From JAPOXR01 sp964291445 (GTDB lineage Bacteria > Pseudomonadota > Alphaproteobacteria > Rhodobacterales > Rhodobacteraceae), in contig OZ219864.1 of assembly GCA_964291445.2 (NCBI GenBank), positions 186,001 to 250,000 of the forward strand: a stretch of 64,000 bases of DNA. Direction: 5' to 3'. This document shows positions 53,537 to 62,213 of the stretch, one piece after another; within the stretch, counting starts at the first letter, position 1; every line of letters starts with the position of its first letter. The notes under the pieces are model-generated. The model did no database searches. It saw only the letters and a program-made list of their open reading frames with translations, and was not told where the DNA came from. Made by a program: the position numbers and the translations under genes.

Positions 53537-54843
53537 AGGACTCTCGCCAAAATAACTTGTCCTTTTTGGCGGGATCAGTTATCCATGCTACCATGGATGG
53601 TATGGTTGACACGCTTCGCTTCAAGTTTGTGGGGTTGCGCCCGGTTCTTGACGAACGCGCCCGGCGCCTGTGGGCGGCGACGGAAGCGCGCGCCATCGGG
53701 CGCGGAGGCATTGCAAGGGTGGCTGAGGCGACGGGCATGTCGCGCGGCACTGTTCGGGCAGGCCTGAAGGAGCTTGCGTCCGGCGTGGTTGCCGAGGCTT
53801 CCGGCGAGGCGCCATCGGGGCGATTGCGTCGGCCCGGTGGCGGGCGCAAGCGTGTGACGGAGCTGGACCCGGACCTTGTGGTGGCGCTGGAGCGTCAGCT
53901 TGAGCCGGTGACGCGAGGTGATCCGGAGAGCCCATTGCGCTGGACATGCAACAGCGCCGCGCATCTGGCGGACCGGCTTACGGCCGAGGGTCACCCGGTC
54001 AGCGAGCGCACGGTGAACCGGCAGTTGCATGCACTGGGATACAGCCTTCAAGCCAATGCCAAGACACTGGAAGGGCGCCAGCATCCGGACCGGGATGCGC
54101 AGTTTCGCCGCATCGACCGCCGGGTGCGCGCCTTCCAGAGGATGGGCCAACCCGTGGTGTCGGTTGATACCAAGAAGAAGGAAATCATTGGCCAATACCG
54201 CAATGGCGGCCGTGAATGGCGCCCCAAGGGTGAACCTGAGGCCGTGAAGGTGCATGACTTCCCCGATCCAGACCTGGGCAAGGCGATCCCCTACGGCGTC
54301 TACGATCTCACCGCCAATGCCGGTTGGGTCAGCGTCGGCATCGACCACGACACGGCGACATTCGCCGTTGAGACCCTGCGTCGCTGGTGGCAGCACATGG
54401 GACGCCCGCTCTACCCCGATGCCAGGCGCCTGCTCATCACCGCCGACGGCGGCGGCTCCAACAGCAGCCGCAGCCGGTTGTGGAAACTCGAACTCCAGAA
54501 GCTTGCCGATGAACTCGGGCTGACCGTCTCGGTCGCCCACTTCCCGCCCGGAACCAGCAAGTGGAACAAGATCGAACACCGCATGTTCTGCCACATCACC
54601 CAGAACTGGCGCGGCAGGCCCCTCGTCAGCTACCAGGTAATCGTCAAGCTGATCGCAGCCACCACGACAGGCGCCGGCCTCGTCATACACTCAGACCTCG
54701 ACGACAACACCTATCCGCTCGGGGTCAAGGTCACCGACGATCACATGGAAGACCTTGCCATCCGAAGGAATCCCTTCCACGGCGAGTGGAACTACAGCCT
54801 GTCACCACGAAGATAACGAACAATCTATTTTGGCGAGAGGCCT
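53537..54843 (+). mobile_element. ISAzo13-like insertion sequence in the left RIT arm
   Basis: The ends AGGACTCTCGCCAAAATA (53537) and, read inward from 54843, AGGCCTCTCGCCAAAATA form an 18-bp inverted repeat with one mismatch. TA flanks both sides (53535-53536 and 54844-54845). The right RIT arm reads CGCCTAAGCGG without an insertion, so the IS entered between CGCCTA and GCGG of the left arm. It is 1307 bp with one transposase gene and is the innermost, youngest layer of the nest. The TA duplication is tentative because the arms differ by one A. Confidence 0.78.
53593..54816 (+). CDS. ISAzo13-family transposase
   Basis: The 407-residue product has an N-terminal winged helix (ARVAEATGMSRGTVRAGLKEL, then the basic RRPGGGRKRVTEL) and a DDE domain with VSVDTKKKE, LLITADGGGSNSSRSRLW and the Glu in SKWNKIEHRMFCHI. 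That arrangement, with the GRPLVSYQVIV segment, is typical of ISAzo13 transposases. ATG 53593 is the first start inside the IS; the open frame reaches further left into the RIT arm but without family sequence. The gene appears complete and may be active. Confidence 0.87.
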   Translation: MDGMVDTLRFKFVGLRPVLDERARRLWAATEARAIGRGGIARVAEATGMSRGTVRAGLKELASGVVAEASGEAPSGRLRRPGGGRKRVTELDPDLVVALERQLEPVTRGDPESPLRWTCNSAAHLADRLTAEGHPVSERTVNRQLHALGYSLQANAKTLEGRQHPDRDAQFRRIDRRVRAFQRMGQPVVSVDTKKKEIIGQYRNGGREWRPKGEPEAVKVHDFPDPDLGKAIPYGVYDLTANAGWVSVGIDHDTATFAVETLRRWWQHMGRPLYPDARRLLITADGGGSNSSRSRLWKLELQKLADELGLTVSVAHFPPGTSKWNKIEHRMFCHITQNWRGRPLVSYQVIVKLIAATTTGAGLVIHSDLDDNTYPLGVKVTDDHMEDLAIRRNPFHGEWNYSLSPRR

Positions 54844-54876
54844 TAGCGGCACTTGCGAGCGGATTTTCCGGAATAA

Positions 54877-55872
54877 TCAGAGACCGTTCAGGAATTTGAG
54901 AACCTTGTCTTCGGGTTGATACCTTTGGACCAGTTTTCCCAGCGGCGTGGTTTTGGCCATTGCCTTCTCCTTGAGTTTGAGATCGGCGTGCAAGTAGATG
55001 TAGGTTGTCGCGACGGATTCATGGCCAAGCCACAAGGCGATCGTTGCCTGGTCGACCCCGCTCTGCAGCAGCGTCATGGCGCAGGTGTGTCGAAGCGAAT
55101 GCGGGCTCACCCGCTTTTGTCGGAGCGAGGGACATGTCATGCGTGCCACAGCCAGGTTTTTCGCCAGAAGGTAATTGAGACTGTCGTGCGTCAGTGGCCT
55201 GCCTCGCTGATTTGCGAAGACGGGTTCGTCCGGCCCGCCGCGTCGCTCTTCGATCCATGCGCGCAAGGCGGCCACGGAATCCCGCCGCAAGGGGACAACG
55301 CGGTCCTTACGACCTTTGCCATGACACCGGAGATGGGCTCCCGTCCCGTTGTGAACGTTCTCGCAAGGCAGCGTGATCAGTTCCGAGGCCCGCAATCCTG
55401 TCTGCAAGGCGACAAGCAGCAGCGTATAGTCGCGTCGTCCGATCCCCGTGTTCTGATCGGGTGCCTGCAATAACGCCTCGGCCTCGTCCCTGTCGAGATA
55501 GTCAACCGGTCGTCGCACGGTACGCTTGCATGGCATGGCCAGAATCTGCTGAGCGAGCGCCGCATGGCGCGGTTCGCGCATCGCAATGAACCGGGAAAGC
55601 GACCGGATTGCGGCCAGACGTGCGTTGCGGGTGCGAGCACCATTGCCGCGACGGCTTTCGAGATGTTCGAAAAACCCCGCGAGGAAGTCCGTGTCGAGAT
55701 CGTTGAAGCACAATTCCTGCGGTGGTTTCCCGAGCACACCATGGGCGTACATGACCAGAAGGCGGAAGGTGTCCCGATAACTTGCCACTGTATGAGGGCT
55801 GACATCACGTTGCATGAGATATTGGGCGAAGAACGAGCTGAGATGCTCGGGAAAATCTGCAGCCGCATTCAT
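54877..55872 (-). CDS. Tyrosine recombinase of the RIT trio (third gene)
   Basis: The 331-residue product has an N-terminal SAM-like core-binding domain (FFAQYLMQRDVSPHTVASYRDT) and a catalytic domain with Arg in TGLRASELITL, the HxxR in SPHSLRHTCAM, and the nucleophile Tyr in LGHESVATTYIYLHA. It is the last gene of the trio, starts inside the end of the second (4-bp overlap), and its stop falls within the left inner RIT arm. RIT recombinases act together; their division of labour is not known. Confidence 0.88.
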   Translation of the reverse strand: MNAAADFPEHLSSFFAQYLMQRDVSPHTVASYRDTFRLLVMYAHGVLGKPPQELCFNDLDTDFLAGFFEHLESRRGNGARTRNARLAAIRSLSRFIAMREPRHAALAQQILAMPCKRTVRRPVDYLDRDEAEALLQAPDQNTGIGRRDYTLLLVALQTGLRASELITLPCENVHNGTGAHLRCHGKGRKDRVVPLRRDSVAALRAWIEERRGGPDEPVFANQRGRPLTHDSLNYLLAKNLAVARMTCPSLRQKRVSPHSLRHTCAMTLLQSGVDQATIALWLGHESVATTYIYLHADLKLKEKAMAKTTPLGKLVQRYQPEDKVLKFLNGL

Positions 55873-56810
55873 GACTGCTCTCCCGCCGCCACATGATCGA
55901 CATGCCGGGCAGCCACTTCCATGAGCTCGGGAACCGCAGTCAGATACCAGTACGTACTGCCGATACTGACATGTCCGAGCCAGGTTGAGAGGTATGGAAT
56001 CCGTTGCGCAACATCATCGCCTTCACGATACCAACGCATCAGAACCCTTATGGCGAATCCATGTCGCAGGTCATGGAGTCGGGGACCACGAAGCGCACCG
56101 TGTTCACGCAACCCGGTGACGCGGCACAGCTTTGCGAACGTCTCCCGCAAGGTATAGGCGCTGATCCGCTTGCCCTGTTCGCTCAGGAAGAATGCCCTGG
56201 TCCGTGGATGCGGCCAATGCCCATCGCGGTGTGCAGCATAGACTTCAAGCGCCTGACAGGTCGTGTGGTGGCAGGCAACGAGTCGCGACTTGCCGAACTT
56301 GGTGTTCCGGATCGCAATGACACCTTGTTCGACATCGTCACGGTCAAGGCCCACGACCTCGCCGCTACGCATGCCGGTCACCGATATCAGGCCCAAAATC
56401 GTTGCGTAAGTCAGAGGCCTGACTTGTCCGGACAGGCCATGTGCGGCGTCGATAAGCGCGGTGACTTCCTCGTCACTGTAGATATGTGGGCTGCGACGGC
56501 TGCTGCCGTAGGGTAGAAGACCCTCGGGCGGAACCTGGTGGTCTGGATCGACGGCGCTGGCGTAGCGAGCCAAATGGCGGACTGCCGCAAGGCGACGGGC
56601 CCGGTAGGGAGGTCGGGCATCTCGCGGCAGGGTCGCCCATTCGAGGGCCAGTTCCGTGGTGATGTGCTTTGCCCCGTGTTGGGCAAGAAAGCTGACGAAT
56701 TGATGCAGGAGCCGTTCGCTCTCCTCCAGCTTCGTTCCCAGCATGCGGCGCATCGTGAGGTAGTCGTCAAGCAATACCTGCAGGGTCTTCATGACGTTGC
56801 TCCGGGCCAT
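55869..56810 (-). CDS. Tyrosine recombinase of the RIT trio (second gene)
   Basis: The 313-residue product has LLDDYLTMRRMLGTKLEESERLL at the N-terminus and catalytic elements TGMRSGEVVGL (Arg), LHDLRHGFAI (HxxR) and WLGHVSIGSTYWYLTA (Tyr). It overlaps the first gene by 22 bp and the third by 4 bp, so the three are translated from one message. The chain is complete and keeps all catalytic residues. Confidence 0.88.
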   Translation of the reverse strand: MARSNVMKTLQVLLDDYLTMRRMLGTKLEESERLLHQFVSFLAQHGAKHITTELALEWATLPRDARPPYRARRLAAVRHLARYASAVDPDHQVPPEGLLPYGSSRRSPHIYSDEEVTALIDAAHGLSGQVRPLTYATILGLISVTGMRSGEVVGLDRDDVEQGVIAIRNTKFGKSRLVACHHTTCQALEVYAAHRDGHWPHPRTRAFFLSEQGKRISAYTLRETFAKLCRVTGLREHGALRGPRLHDLRHGFAIRVLMRWYREGDDVAQRIPYLSTWLGHVSIGSTYWYLTAVPELMEVAARHVDHVAAGEQS

Positions 56811-58024
56811 GCCGGCGCCAAACTGCGCAAGGATTCGATATCGACCTTACAATACAATCGGGTACTGTCGGGGTGGTTGTGTCGCAGGAGTTGTCCGATA
56901 TCCCCAAGCGAGGCGCCGTTGCGAAGCATTCCGGTCGCCAGTGAGTGCCGCAGCAAATGGGCGGCACCTCGGGTGGACCGCTTGATCCCGGCCCGCGCCA
57001 TGGCACGTCGGACAATGCCGCCAACCGCCGTGGAAGAGGCGAAGCCACGATGCGGAGCCATCTTGCCGACGAACAACCGGCGTGTCGCACGGGCGGCAGG
57101 CCGACCGTCCAGCAAATAGGCAGCGACAGCCTGACCGACCTCGCACGGCAGCGGCATGAGATCGCGGTGGTTGCCCTTGCCGGTAACCGTGGCGACACCT
57201 CTGGTCCAGTCCACGTCATCGAGCGTCAATCGGACAACTTCGCAAGCCCGCAGGCCCAGCCTAGCCAAGAGCAACAAGATGGCGAGGTCGCGCCGCCCAA
57301 CCGCGGTTTCGCGGTCACAACTCTCCAGGAGCGCGTCGACTTCGTTCGGTGCAAGGGCCTTTGGCAGGCCGGAGAGGCGCCAGTTGGGAACCCCGGGTAT
57401 GGCGCCAGCGATATCCGTGGCAATGTCTCCACGCTGGTAGAGATAACGGAGAAAACACCGCAAGGCGCAGACCACGACCTTCGCCCGCCCCGGGCTGACC
57501 TTCTTGCAGGAACGGCAGATGAACTCCTTGACATCATCGAGAGTCAGCGCTCCGAGGTCGAGGGCGTGTGTCGGAAACCGGTCACCGAGAAAGGCGTGTA
57601 CGACCCGGAGACGATCCTTGATGGTAACAGGGCTCAATCCCCGGTCGTCATGCAAGAATCTCTCATACCGGCTTTCGATCTGCGCGGCCGGACAGACATG
57701 GCTCTCCTGACCGGCCTCTTCGGGAGTGAGACAGTGGATTGCACGCAGCCAAACCAGCAACTGACGCCCTGTAGCTGGTGCACCGTGAGGCCGCTCTCCG
57801 GGCTCGCCGAACCACGCATCAACCAGCGTCGCGTCCGGAAGATCAAGTTGCCGTTCCTCAAGCCAGATGTTGAACGCGCGCACCAGGCGCAGCTTGGCTT
57901 GCCGCGTGCTCGCCGCATACCCTTGGTCTGCGAGCCAGGAGTCGAAACCGTCCAGGTGCGGCGCGAGGGGGCCATGTGCCCCCGATGATTCCCCACATTG
58001 GGGAACAAACAAAATTGATGACAT
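56789..58024 (-). CDS. Tyrosine recombinase of the RIT trio (first gene)
   Basis: The 411-residue product is the largest of the trio, with an extended N-terminal domain (FDSWLADQGYAASTRQAKLRLV) before the catalytic part: RLGLRACEVVRLTLDDV (Arg), HLLRHSLATGML (HxxR) and LLRHNHPDSTRLYCKVD (Tyr). ATG 58024 is selected because GGAG lies seven bases upstream; two further start codons lie 6 and 18 bases earlier. Promoter sequences would be in the right terminal arm. All catalytic residues are present. Confidence 0.88.
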   Translation of the reverse strand: MSSILFVPQCGESSGAHGPLAPHLDGFDSWLADQGYAASTRQAKLRLVRAFNIWLEERQLDLPDATLVDAWFGEPGERPHGAPATGRQLLVWLRAIHCLTPEEAGQESHVCPAAQIESRYERFLHDDRGLSPVTIKDRLRVVHAFLGDRFPTHALDLGALTLDDVKEFICRSCKKVSPGRAKVVVCALRCFLRYLYQRGDIATDIAGAIPGVPNWRLSGLPKALAPNEVDALLESCDRETAVGRRDLAILLLLARLGLRACEVVRLTLDDVDWTRGVATVTGKGNHRDLMPLPCEVGQAVAAYLLDGRPAARATRRLFVGKMAPHRGFASSTAVGGIVRRAMARAGIKRSTRGAAHLLRHSLATGMLRNGASLGDIGQLLRHNHPDSTRLYCKVDIESLRSLAPAWPGATS

Positions 58025-58191
58025 TTGCATTCTCCGTTGCAAGCGTCGGCAGAAGTGCCGACCAGAGCATGCATATTGCGACTATTATTCCGGAAAATCC
58101 GCTCGCAAGTGCCGCTTAGGCGCATCAATCAGGCGGGATCCAGAATAATCCAGAATCCAGAATAACGGATCTTATTCCGAAGACGGAATAA

Positions 58192-58223
58192 GATCCGGAC
58201 GTGCGCGTTAACGCATCCGGCTC
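58192..58223 (-). ncRNA. Group II intron domain V
   Basis: On the minus strand GAGCCGGATGCG, TTAACGCG and CACGTCCGGATC fold into the invariant 34-nt-class domain V hairpin with the AGC catalytic triad region at its base. The same structure with small changes occurs at 22615-22646. The last six bases (complement of GATCCG) mark the RIT insertion point. Confidence 0.85.
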
Positions 58224-59707
58224 TTGCCTTGGGTGTTGACGGCAAGGCGCTGGGCCGGCCACGGGTGACGGATGGTGGGTTTTGGCCAGTGGAAGCCGAT
58301 GAGGCGATCCAACGCTGACCATTGGTAGCGGTCCTTCTGCGAGCGCCTGCGCAGGGTGCGCAGGAACATGTGTCTGACCGCGCGTACGAATGCCTTGAGA
58401 GCACGCGATGTGCCGGGGACGGCGTAGTAGTTCAGCCATCCATTGATGACCCTTCCGAGCCATCTGGCCGTGTCGTGCGTGCTCCAGTGCATTCGCCTCC
58501 GGAGCTCCTCCTTGATCCGTCTGAGGGTGCGTCTCACCCGATCTCGTGCTGGTTTGCGCCCGACCCGGAACTTCCCTTTCAGGGTCTTGGCGCAGAAGTG
58601 CGTCATGCCCAAATAGTCGAAGGTCTCCGGTTTGCCCTGCCCCCGGCTCTTTCGGTCCACTCTTGCGAACCGTCCGAACTCGATGAGCCGGGTCTTGTCG
58701 GGGTGCATCTCCAGCCCGAACCTGGCCAGCCTTTCCCTCAGATCGTCCATGAAGCTCTCTGCTTCCCACCGGTGTTGGAAGCCGACGACGAAGTCATCCG
58801 CGTAGCGAACGATGATCATGTCGCCTTTGCTCTTCCGTCTGCGCCATGATCTGTGCACCCAGAGATCAAACACGTAATGCAGGTAGACATTGGCCAGAAC
58901 AGGCGAGACAATCGCCCCCTGCGGCGTGCCCCTGCCCGCGTCCGTCCAGTCTGTGCCTTCCATGACGCCAGCGTTCAACCATTTGGTGATGAGGCGGACG
59001 ACCCGCTTGTCTCCGATGCGATGTTCCAGGAACCGGACGAGCCAGTCCCGGTCCAGTTTGTCGAAGAATCCGCGTATGTCCGCGTCAAGGATCCAACTGA
59101 TCTTGCGCTGCTCAATTCCAACCGTGAGCGCGTCAAGCGCACCCTGCGCCCCGCGTCCCGGTCGGAACCCGTAGCTGAACCCGAGGAACTCCGTCTCGTA
59201 GATCGGCACCAGAATCGTGTCCGCCACCGCCTTCTGGACGATCTTGTCTTCCAGTGAGGCGATGCCGAGCGGTCGTGTTCCGCCGTCCGGCTTGGGTATC
59301 TCGACCCGTCGGACCGGCGGCGCACGATACGCTCCCCTGTGTATGCGGGCATGCAGGTCGATCAGGCGATCTTCCAGCCCTTGGGCATACATGTCCCACG
59401 TCACGCCATCCACACCGGCGGCAGCGACACGCTTGAGCGCGTGGAACGCTTCTTCCAGCACGGGCACCGTGATGTGGTGCAGGAGCGAGGTCAGACGCTC
59501 TTCCGGGTTCCTCTTTGCAGCTTGCCGTATCCGGTCGGCCGCATGTGACACGCTTGCCCGCTTCTGCGCGCGGCGCGTGTTTTGGCTTCCCGGATTTCCC
59601 TCGGCCCCGGCCCTTGGCTCCACCGGCTCCGCCGGGCGTGGCCGCCCCTTGTTCGCAGGCTTCACGGCTACTATGGCCGGGTCTGACTTCTCCAGACCTT
59701 TCGTCAT
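58208..59707 (-). CDS. ltrA: Group II intron reverse transcriptase/maturase
   Basis: The 499-residue product contains the RT fingers and palm (AGVDGVTWDMYAQ, PKPDGGTRPLGIASLEDKIV, GRGAQGALDALTVGIEQRK, GTPQGAIVSPVLANVYLH), the catalytic YADDFVVGF, and a maturase X domain ending RLAVNTQGKSRMR. No HNH endonuclease domain follows, so the intron belongs to the endonuclease-free types, which use nicked or single-stranded targets. ATG 59707 starts the family-typical MTKGLEKSDPAI; an earlier in-frame start (59845) lies in the structured 5' domains. The protein itself is intact although the intron RNA is interrupted. Confidence 0.92.
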   Translation of the reverse strand: MTKGLEKSDPAIVAVKPANKGRPRPAEPVEPRAGAEGNPGSQNTRRAQKRASVSHAADRIRQAAKRNPEERLTSLLHHITVPVLEEAFHALKRVAAAGVDGVTWDMYAQGLEDRLIDLHARIHRGAYRAPPVRRVEIPKPDGGTRPLGIASLEDKIVQKAVADTILVPIYETEFLGFSYGFRPGRGAQGALDALTVGIEQRKISWILDADIRGFFDKLDRDWLVRFLEHRIGDKRVVRLITKWLNAGVMEGTDWTDAGRGTPQGAIVSPVLANVYLHYVFDLWVHRSWRRRKSKGDMIIVRYADDFVVGFQHRWEAESFMDDLRERLARFGLEMHPDKTRLIEFGRFARVDRKSRGQGKPETFDYLGMTHFCAKTLKGKFRVGRKPARDRVRRTLRRIKEELRRRMHWSTHDTARWLGRVINGWLNYYAVPGTSRALKAFVRAVRHMFLRTLRRRSQKDRYQWSALDRLIGFHWPKPTIRHPWPAQRLAVNTQGKSRMR

Positions 59708-59845
59708 TGGCTTCGGGTCTCCCCTCCTTTCCGTTGCGGCCCCGCACGACTGCGGGGCGGCCTGGAGACCTCCCAGGTCCCGGTGACGTGCTTCTGCATG
59801 TGCCATGGTTCTTCGACCCCGGGATGCCTTCTTCCGCCTCACCAA

Positions 59846-60322
59846 TTCGGCTTGGAAGTGCTGCCTTCAACCACTTGAACAGTCTCGGCGCATCCGATTG
59901 GACAGTTTCGAGGCTCAATCGCCCGGCCCACGCATGCCGCTGCCGACGCTTCGCCTGACACCTCGCGGTGTCCGGCGCACGGCTCGCGGTGAAAGTCGGT
60001 GGTTAACCTTTCCTTTCCGCGGGACTTTCACCCGCTGCACGTTCACCAGTTAGCCTGGCGCTCTCAAGGTACTGTCGTATGTCCGGCCTCTCGGTGCAGC
60101 ATTCATTTGCCGCGGGCCCATATGGTGTACGTGGATCGGATCCAAATCGCTACAACGGGCTCGAAGCCCTGCGGGGAATACTGGTTTTTCCGACCCCGTC
60201 TTCAATGACCTTTTGCCCCTATGTTGTCTGTCGTCCTCACCGCACCGACCGGGGTTATCCGCAGATCACGCTCTCGAGCGCCGGCTCTGCAGAGCCCAGG
60301 TATTCATTTTCTTTCCCGGTAG
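59846..60322. other. Intron 5' domains and IS110-type 3' flank
   Basis: 59846-60245 holds the structured domains I-III of the group II intron (minus strand) and no separate gene. 60246-60322 is the 3' flank of the IS110-type transposase, with a small hairpin (CCGGCTCTGCAGAGCC, about 60283-60298). Confidence 0.55.
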
Positions 60323-61359
60323 TCATCCTGCCGCCGCAATCGCCGCCGGCGTGCGGTAGGTCTCCTCCTTCACCGACAGCGCCCAGATCATGCGCGCCAT
60401 CTTGCCGGCCAGCGCCACCGCCACCAGCTTCGGCGGCTTCCCGGCGGATATCATCCTCGCCAGCCAGGGATCATTCTGCACCTCGCTCTCTCGCCGGTGC
60501 CTGAGCACCGCGGTGGCACCGAGGACCAGCAATTGCCTGAGATCCCGCTGCCCCATCCTGGTGATCCGCCCGAACCGCTGCCGGCCGGCGGTCGAATGCT
60601 CCCGGGGTGTCAGCCCTACAGGGACGCGAAGTCGCGTCCGCGGCGGAAGCTCGACATCGGCGGGGCAAAGGCATGCACGGCCATGGCGCAAATCGGCCCG
60701 ATGCCGGGAATGGTCATCAGCCGCCTGAGTTCGTCTCGCTCCCTGGCCCTGGTGCGGATCTTCTTCTCGAGGCCGGCGATCTGCTCGGTGAGCAAGGCGA
60801 TCTGCGTGAACAGCAGCTCGGCCATCTCGGCCACTTGTTCCGGCGGTGGCTCCTGTGCGCCCGCCAGCTCCTGGCGCAGTCTCTCGACATTCGCCGTGCC
60901 CCGCGGTGCAACCAGGCCGAACTCGGCGAGATGGCCCCGGAGCGAGTTGATGGTCTGGGTTCGCTGCCGCACCATGAGTGCCCGGGTTCGGAACAGCATG
61001 GCATCGGCCTGGGCTTCCTCGGACTTCACGGCCACAAAGCGCATGGTCGGGCGCTGTGCGGCCAGGGCGGTGGCGGCAGCATCATTCATGTCATTCTTCT
61101 GCCGCTTGACGAAGGGTTTGACATAGACCGGCGGGATGAGCTTGCAGTCATGGCCCATGGCGATGATCTCGCGACCCCAGTGATGGGCGCCGCCGCAGGC
61201 CTCCATGACGACCAGGCATGGTGGTGCCTCCGAGAGGAAGCCGAGGAACTTGCCGCGGGACAATGTCCTGCGGAAGACCGGCTTGCCCTCGGCAGTGGCG
61301 CCGTGCAGCTGGAAGCTTCGCTTTGATATGTCGATGCCGATGATGGTAGTGTGTTCCAT
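60323..61359 (-). pseudogene. IS110/IS1111-family transposase, frameshifted
   Basis: The frame starting MEHTTIIGIDISKRSFQLHG carries the DEDD-type N-terminal domain (VMEACGGAHHWGREI, KNDMNDAAATALAAQR) and the transposase_20 start RRLMTIPGIGPICAMAVHAF. It then ends at a TAG after GRDFASL near 60616. The expected continuation VGLTPREHSTAGRQRFGRIT with the serine-type motif runs in another frame to 60323: one G is missing in CTG-TAG-GG. With it restored the protein would be about 345 residues, normal for the family. The element is therefore inactive unless frameshifting occurs. Confidence 0.85.
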
Positions 61360-61442
61360 GGACGCTCTCCTCGTCGATTTTACGCGCAGTTGATCTGGCG
61401 TTTTCTCTGGCGCAATGTGACGCCGTTCGGAGGGGGCGTCCA

Positions 61443-62081
61443 CCCCATCGCTACACCGGTGTGCTGGTCCACGATTGCTGGGCGTCCTACTTCGTCTATG
61501 ACGCGTGTCGGCATGCACTCTGTGGTTCACATCTTCTCCGGGAGTTGACCTTCATTGTCGAGTAGAGCGGCTACCGCTGGGCAATTCTGATGAAGGCGTT
61601 GCTGCGCGAGGCCTGTCACAAGATCAACCGGAGCGAGGAGAAGTGCATGGAAGAGGCCGGCTATCGAGGCATACGCAAACGGTACCGAACCATCCTGACA
61701 CAGGGAGAAAGGGAGATGCCGCCAATTCCGCGACGCACGGGTGGACGACGCGGGCGGATCGCCAAGTCGGATGCCCATAACCTGCATGAGAGGCTCAGGA
61801 CACATGAAGAGGCTGTCCTGCGTTTCCTGAGTGATCCCGATGTTGGCTTCACCAATAATGCCGGTGAGCGCTGCATAAGAATGTCCAAGGTCAAGATGAA
61901 GGTGTCTGGCTGCTTCCGAACACGCAAATATGCCGAGATGTACTGCCGGATCTCAAGCTACCTGCAATCAATGGCAGCTGTGGGTTACAATCCGCTCACT
62001 GCAATTACGATCGCACTTGCGGGAGGGGCAGCGGAATTGGTCGGACAGACAGAAACACCAATCACTGACGAAGATGGTTAA
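61443..62081 (+). pseudogene. IS66-like transposase, C-terminal half (split gene, premature stop)
   Basis: The frame continues the N-terminal half after the nested insertion: PHRYTGVLVHDCWASYFVYDACRHALCG, HLLRELTFIVE, an in-frame TAG, then SGYRWAILMKALL through FTNNAGERCIRMSKVKMKVS (the conserved IS66 catalytic-Glu region) and GCFRTRKYAEMYCRISSYL. The TAG after IVE means the transposase would be truncated even without the insertion. The gene ends 18 bp before the right end of the element. Confidence 0.88.
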
Positions 62082-62099
62082 GGGGGGGTGAGCAGTTAC

Positions 62100-62107
62100 C
62101 CCTGGAA
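62100..62107 (+). repeat. Right target-site duplication of the IS66-like element
   Basis: CCCTGGAA directly after the right terminal repeat (GAGCAGTTAC), identical to 51634-51641. It marks the outer edge of the nested mobile-element block and the return to host sequence. Confidence 0.9.
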
Positions 62108-62213
62108 TTGGTCTCGGCAGGGTCTCCCCGGCCTTGCCCGCCACGGGGGCGGCGCTGGCAGCGGCTGGAACAGGAGGCCCCGGTCAAGCCACGACGACAT
62201 CCGGGATTTGCTC

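Larger units (their letters stand above)
53488..58191 (-). mobile_element. RIT element (recombinase in trio)
   Basis: Three overlapping tyrosine-recombinase genes read in one direction, flanked by long inverted repeats, define RIT elements. The inner arms are GCGGCACTTGCGAGCGGATT... at 54846-54877 and its complement at 58084-58115. The outer arms (TTATTCTGGATTCTGGATTA... at 53488 and its complement ending 58165) extend the inverted repeat to nearly 90 bp. On the right a 20-bp hairpin (TTATTCCG TCTT CGGAATAA on the minus strand, 58172-58191) is added. The left arm is split by the ISAzo13-like IS. The direct repeats GATCCG flank the whole. Confidence 0.82.
53442..60245 (-). mobile_element. Group II intron interrupted at the base of domain V by the RIT element
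   Basis: On the minus strand it begins GTGCGGTGAGG (5' G at 60245), has about 530 nt of domains I-III before the reverse-transcriptase start, domain V at 58192-58223 and, after the RIT insertion, domain VI at 53442-53481 ending CCTACCGCGAT with a candidate bulged A seven bases from the end. Removing the RIT joins GTCCGGATC to TGTGCGGGG exactly as in the truncated copy at 22.6 kb. The intact intron would be about 2.1 kb. It lies downstream of the IS110-type transposase. With domains V and VI parted by about 4.7 kb, splicing should fail. Confidence 0.82.
53371..61442 (-). mobile_element. IS110/IS1111-type element interrupted by the group II intron
   Basis: Its ends are inverted copies of a 12-base repeat: GTGGACGCCCCC near the left end (twice, in a tandem 17-bp duplication at 53371-53404) and GGGGGCGTCCAC at 61432-61443. 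Without the inner elements it would be about 1.27 kb, a normal length for this family. It sits at CCCC in the IS66-like transposase gene (CCCC at both 53367-53370 and 61443-61446). The element encodes a frameshifted IS110 transposase at 60323-61359. Family assignment comes from the transposase; the assignment of the ends is my inference. Confidence 0.72.
51642..62099 (+). mobile_element. IS66-like element with DNA adenine methylase, interrupted by four nested elements
   Basis: The left end GTAACTACTCACACCCCCCC and the right end, read inward, GTAACTGCTCACCCCCCC are inverted repeats starting with the IS66-typical GTAA. The exact 8-bp duplication CCCTGGAA flanks them. The native element would be about 2.4 kb, with a D12-class DNA adenine methylase followed by a tnpC-type transposase and no tnpA/tnpB. 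It is split at 53370/61443 by an insertion of about 8 kb made of an IS110-type element, a group II intron, a RIT element and an ISAzo13-like IS. Each layer is annotated separately. The transposase also has a premature stop, so the element is not self-mobile. Confidence 0.88.

Noticed and set aside
53482..58197. Reading the three recombinases as an integron or XerCD-type system
   Set aside because: Three overlapping tyrosine recombinases in one direction inside long inverted repeats match RIT elements; no attC sites or cassettes are present.
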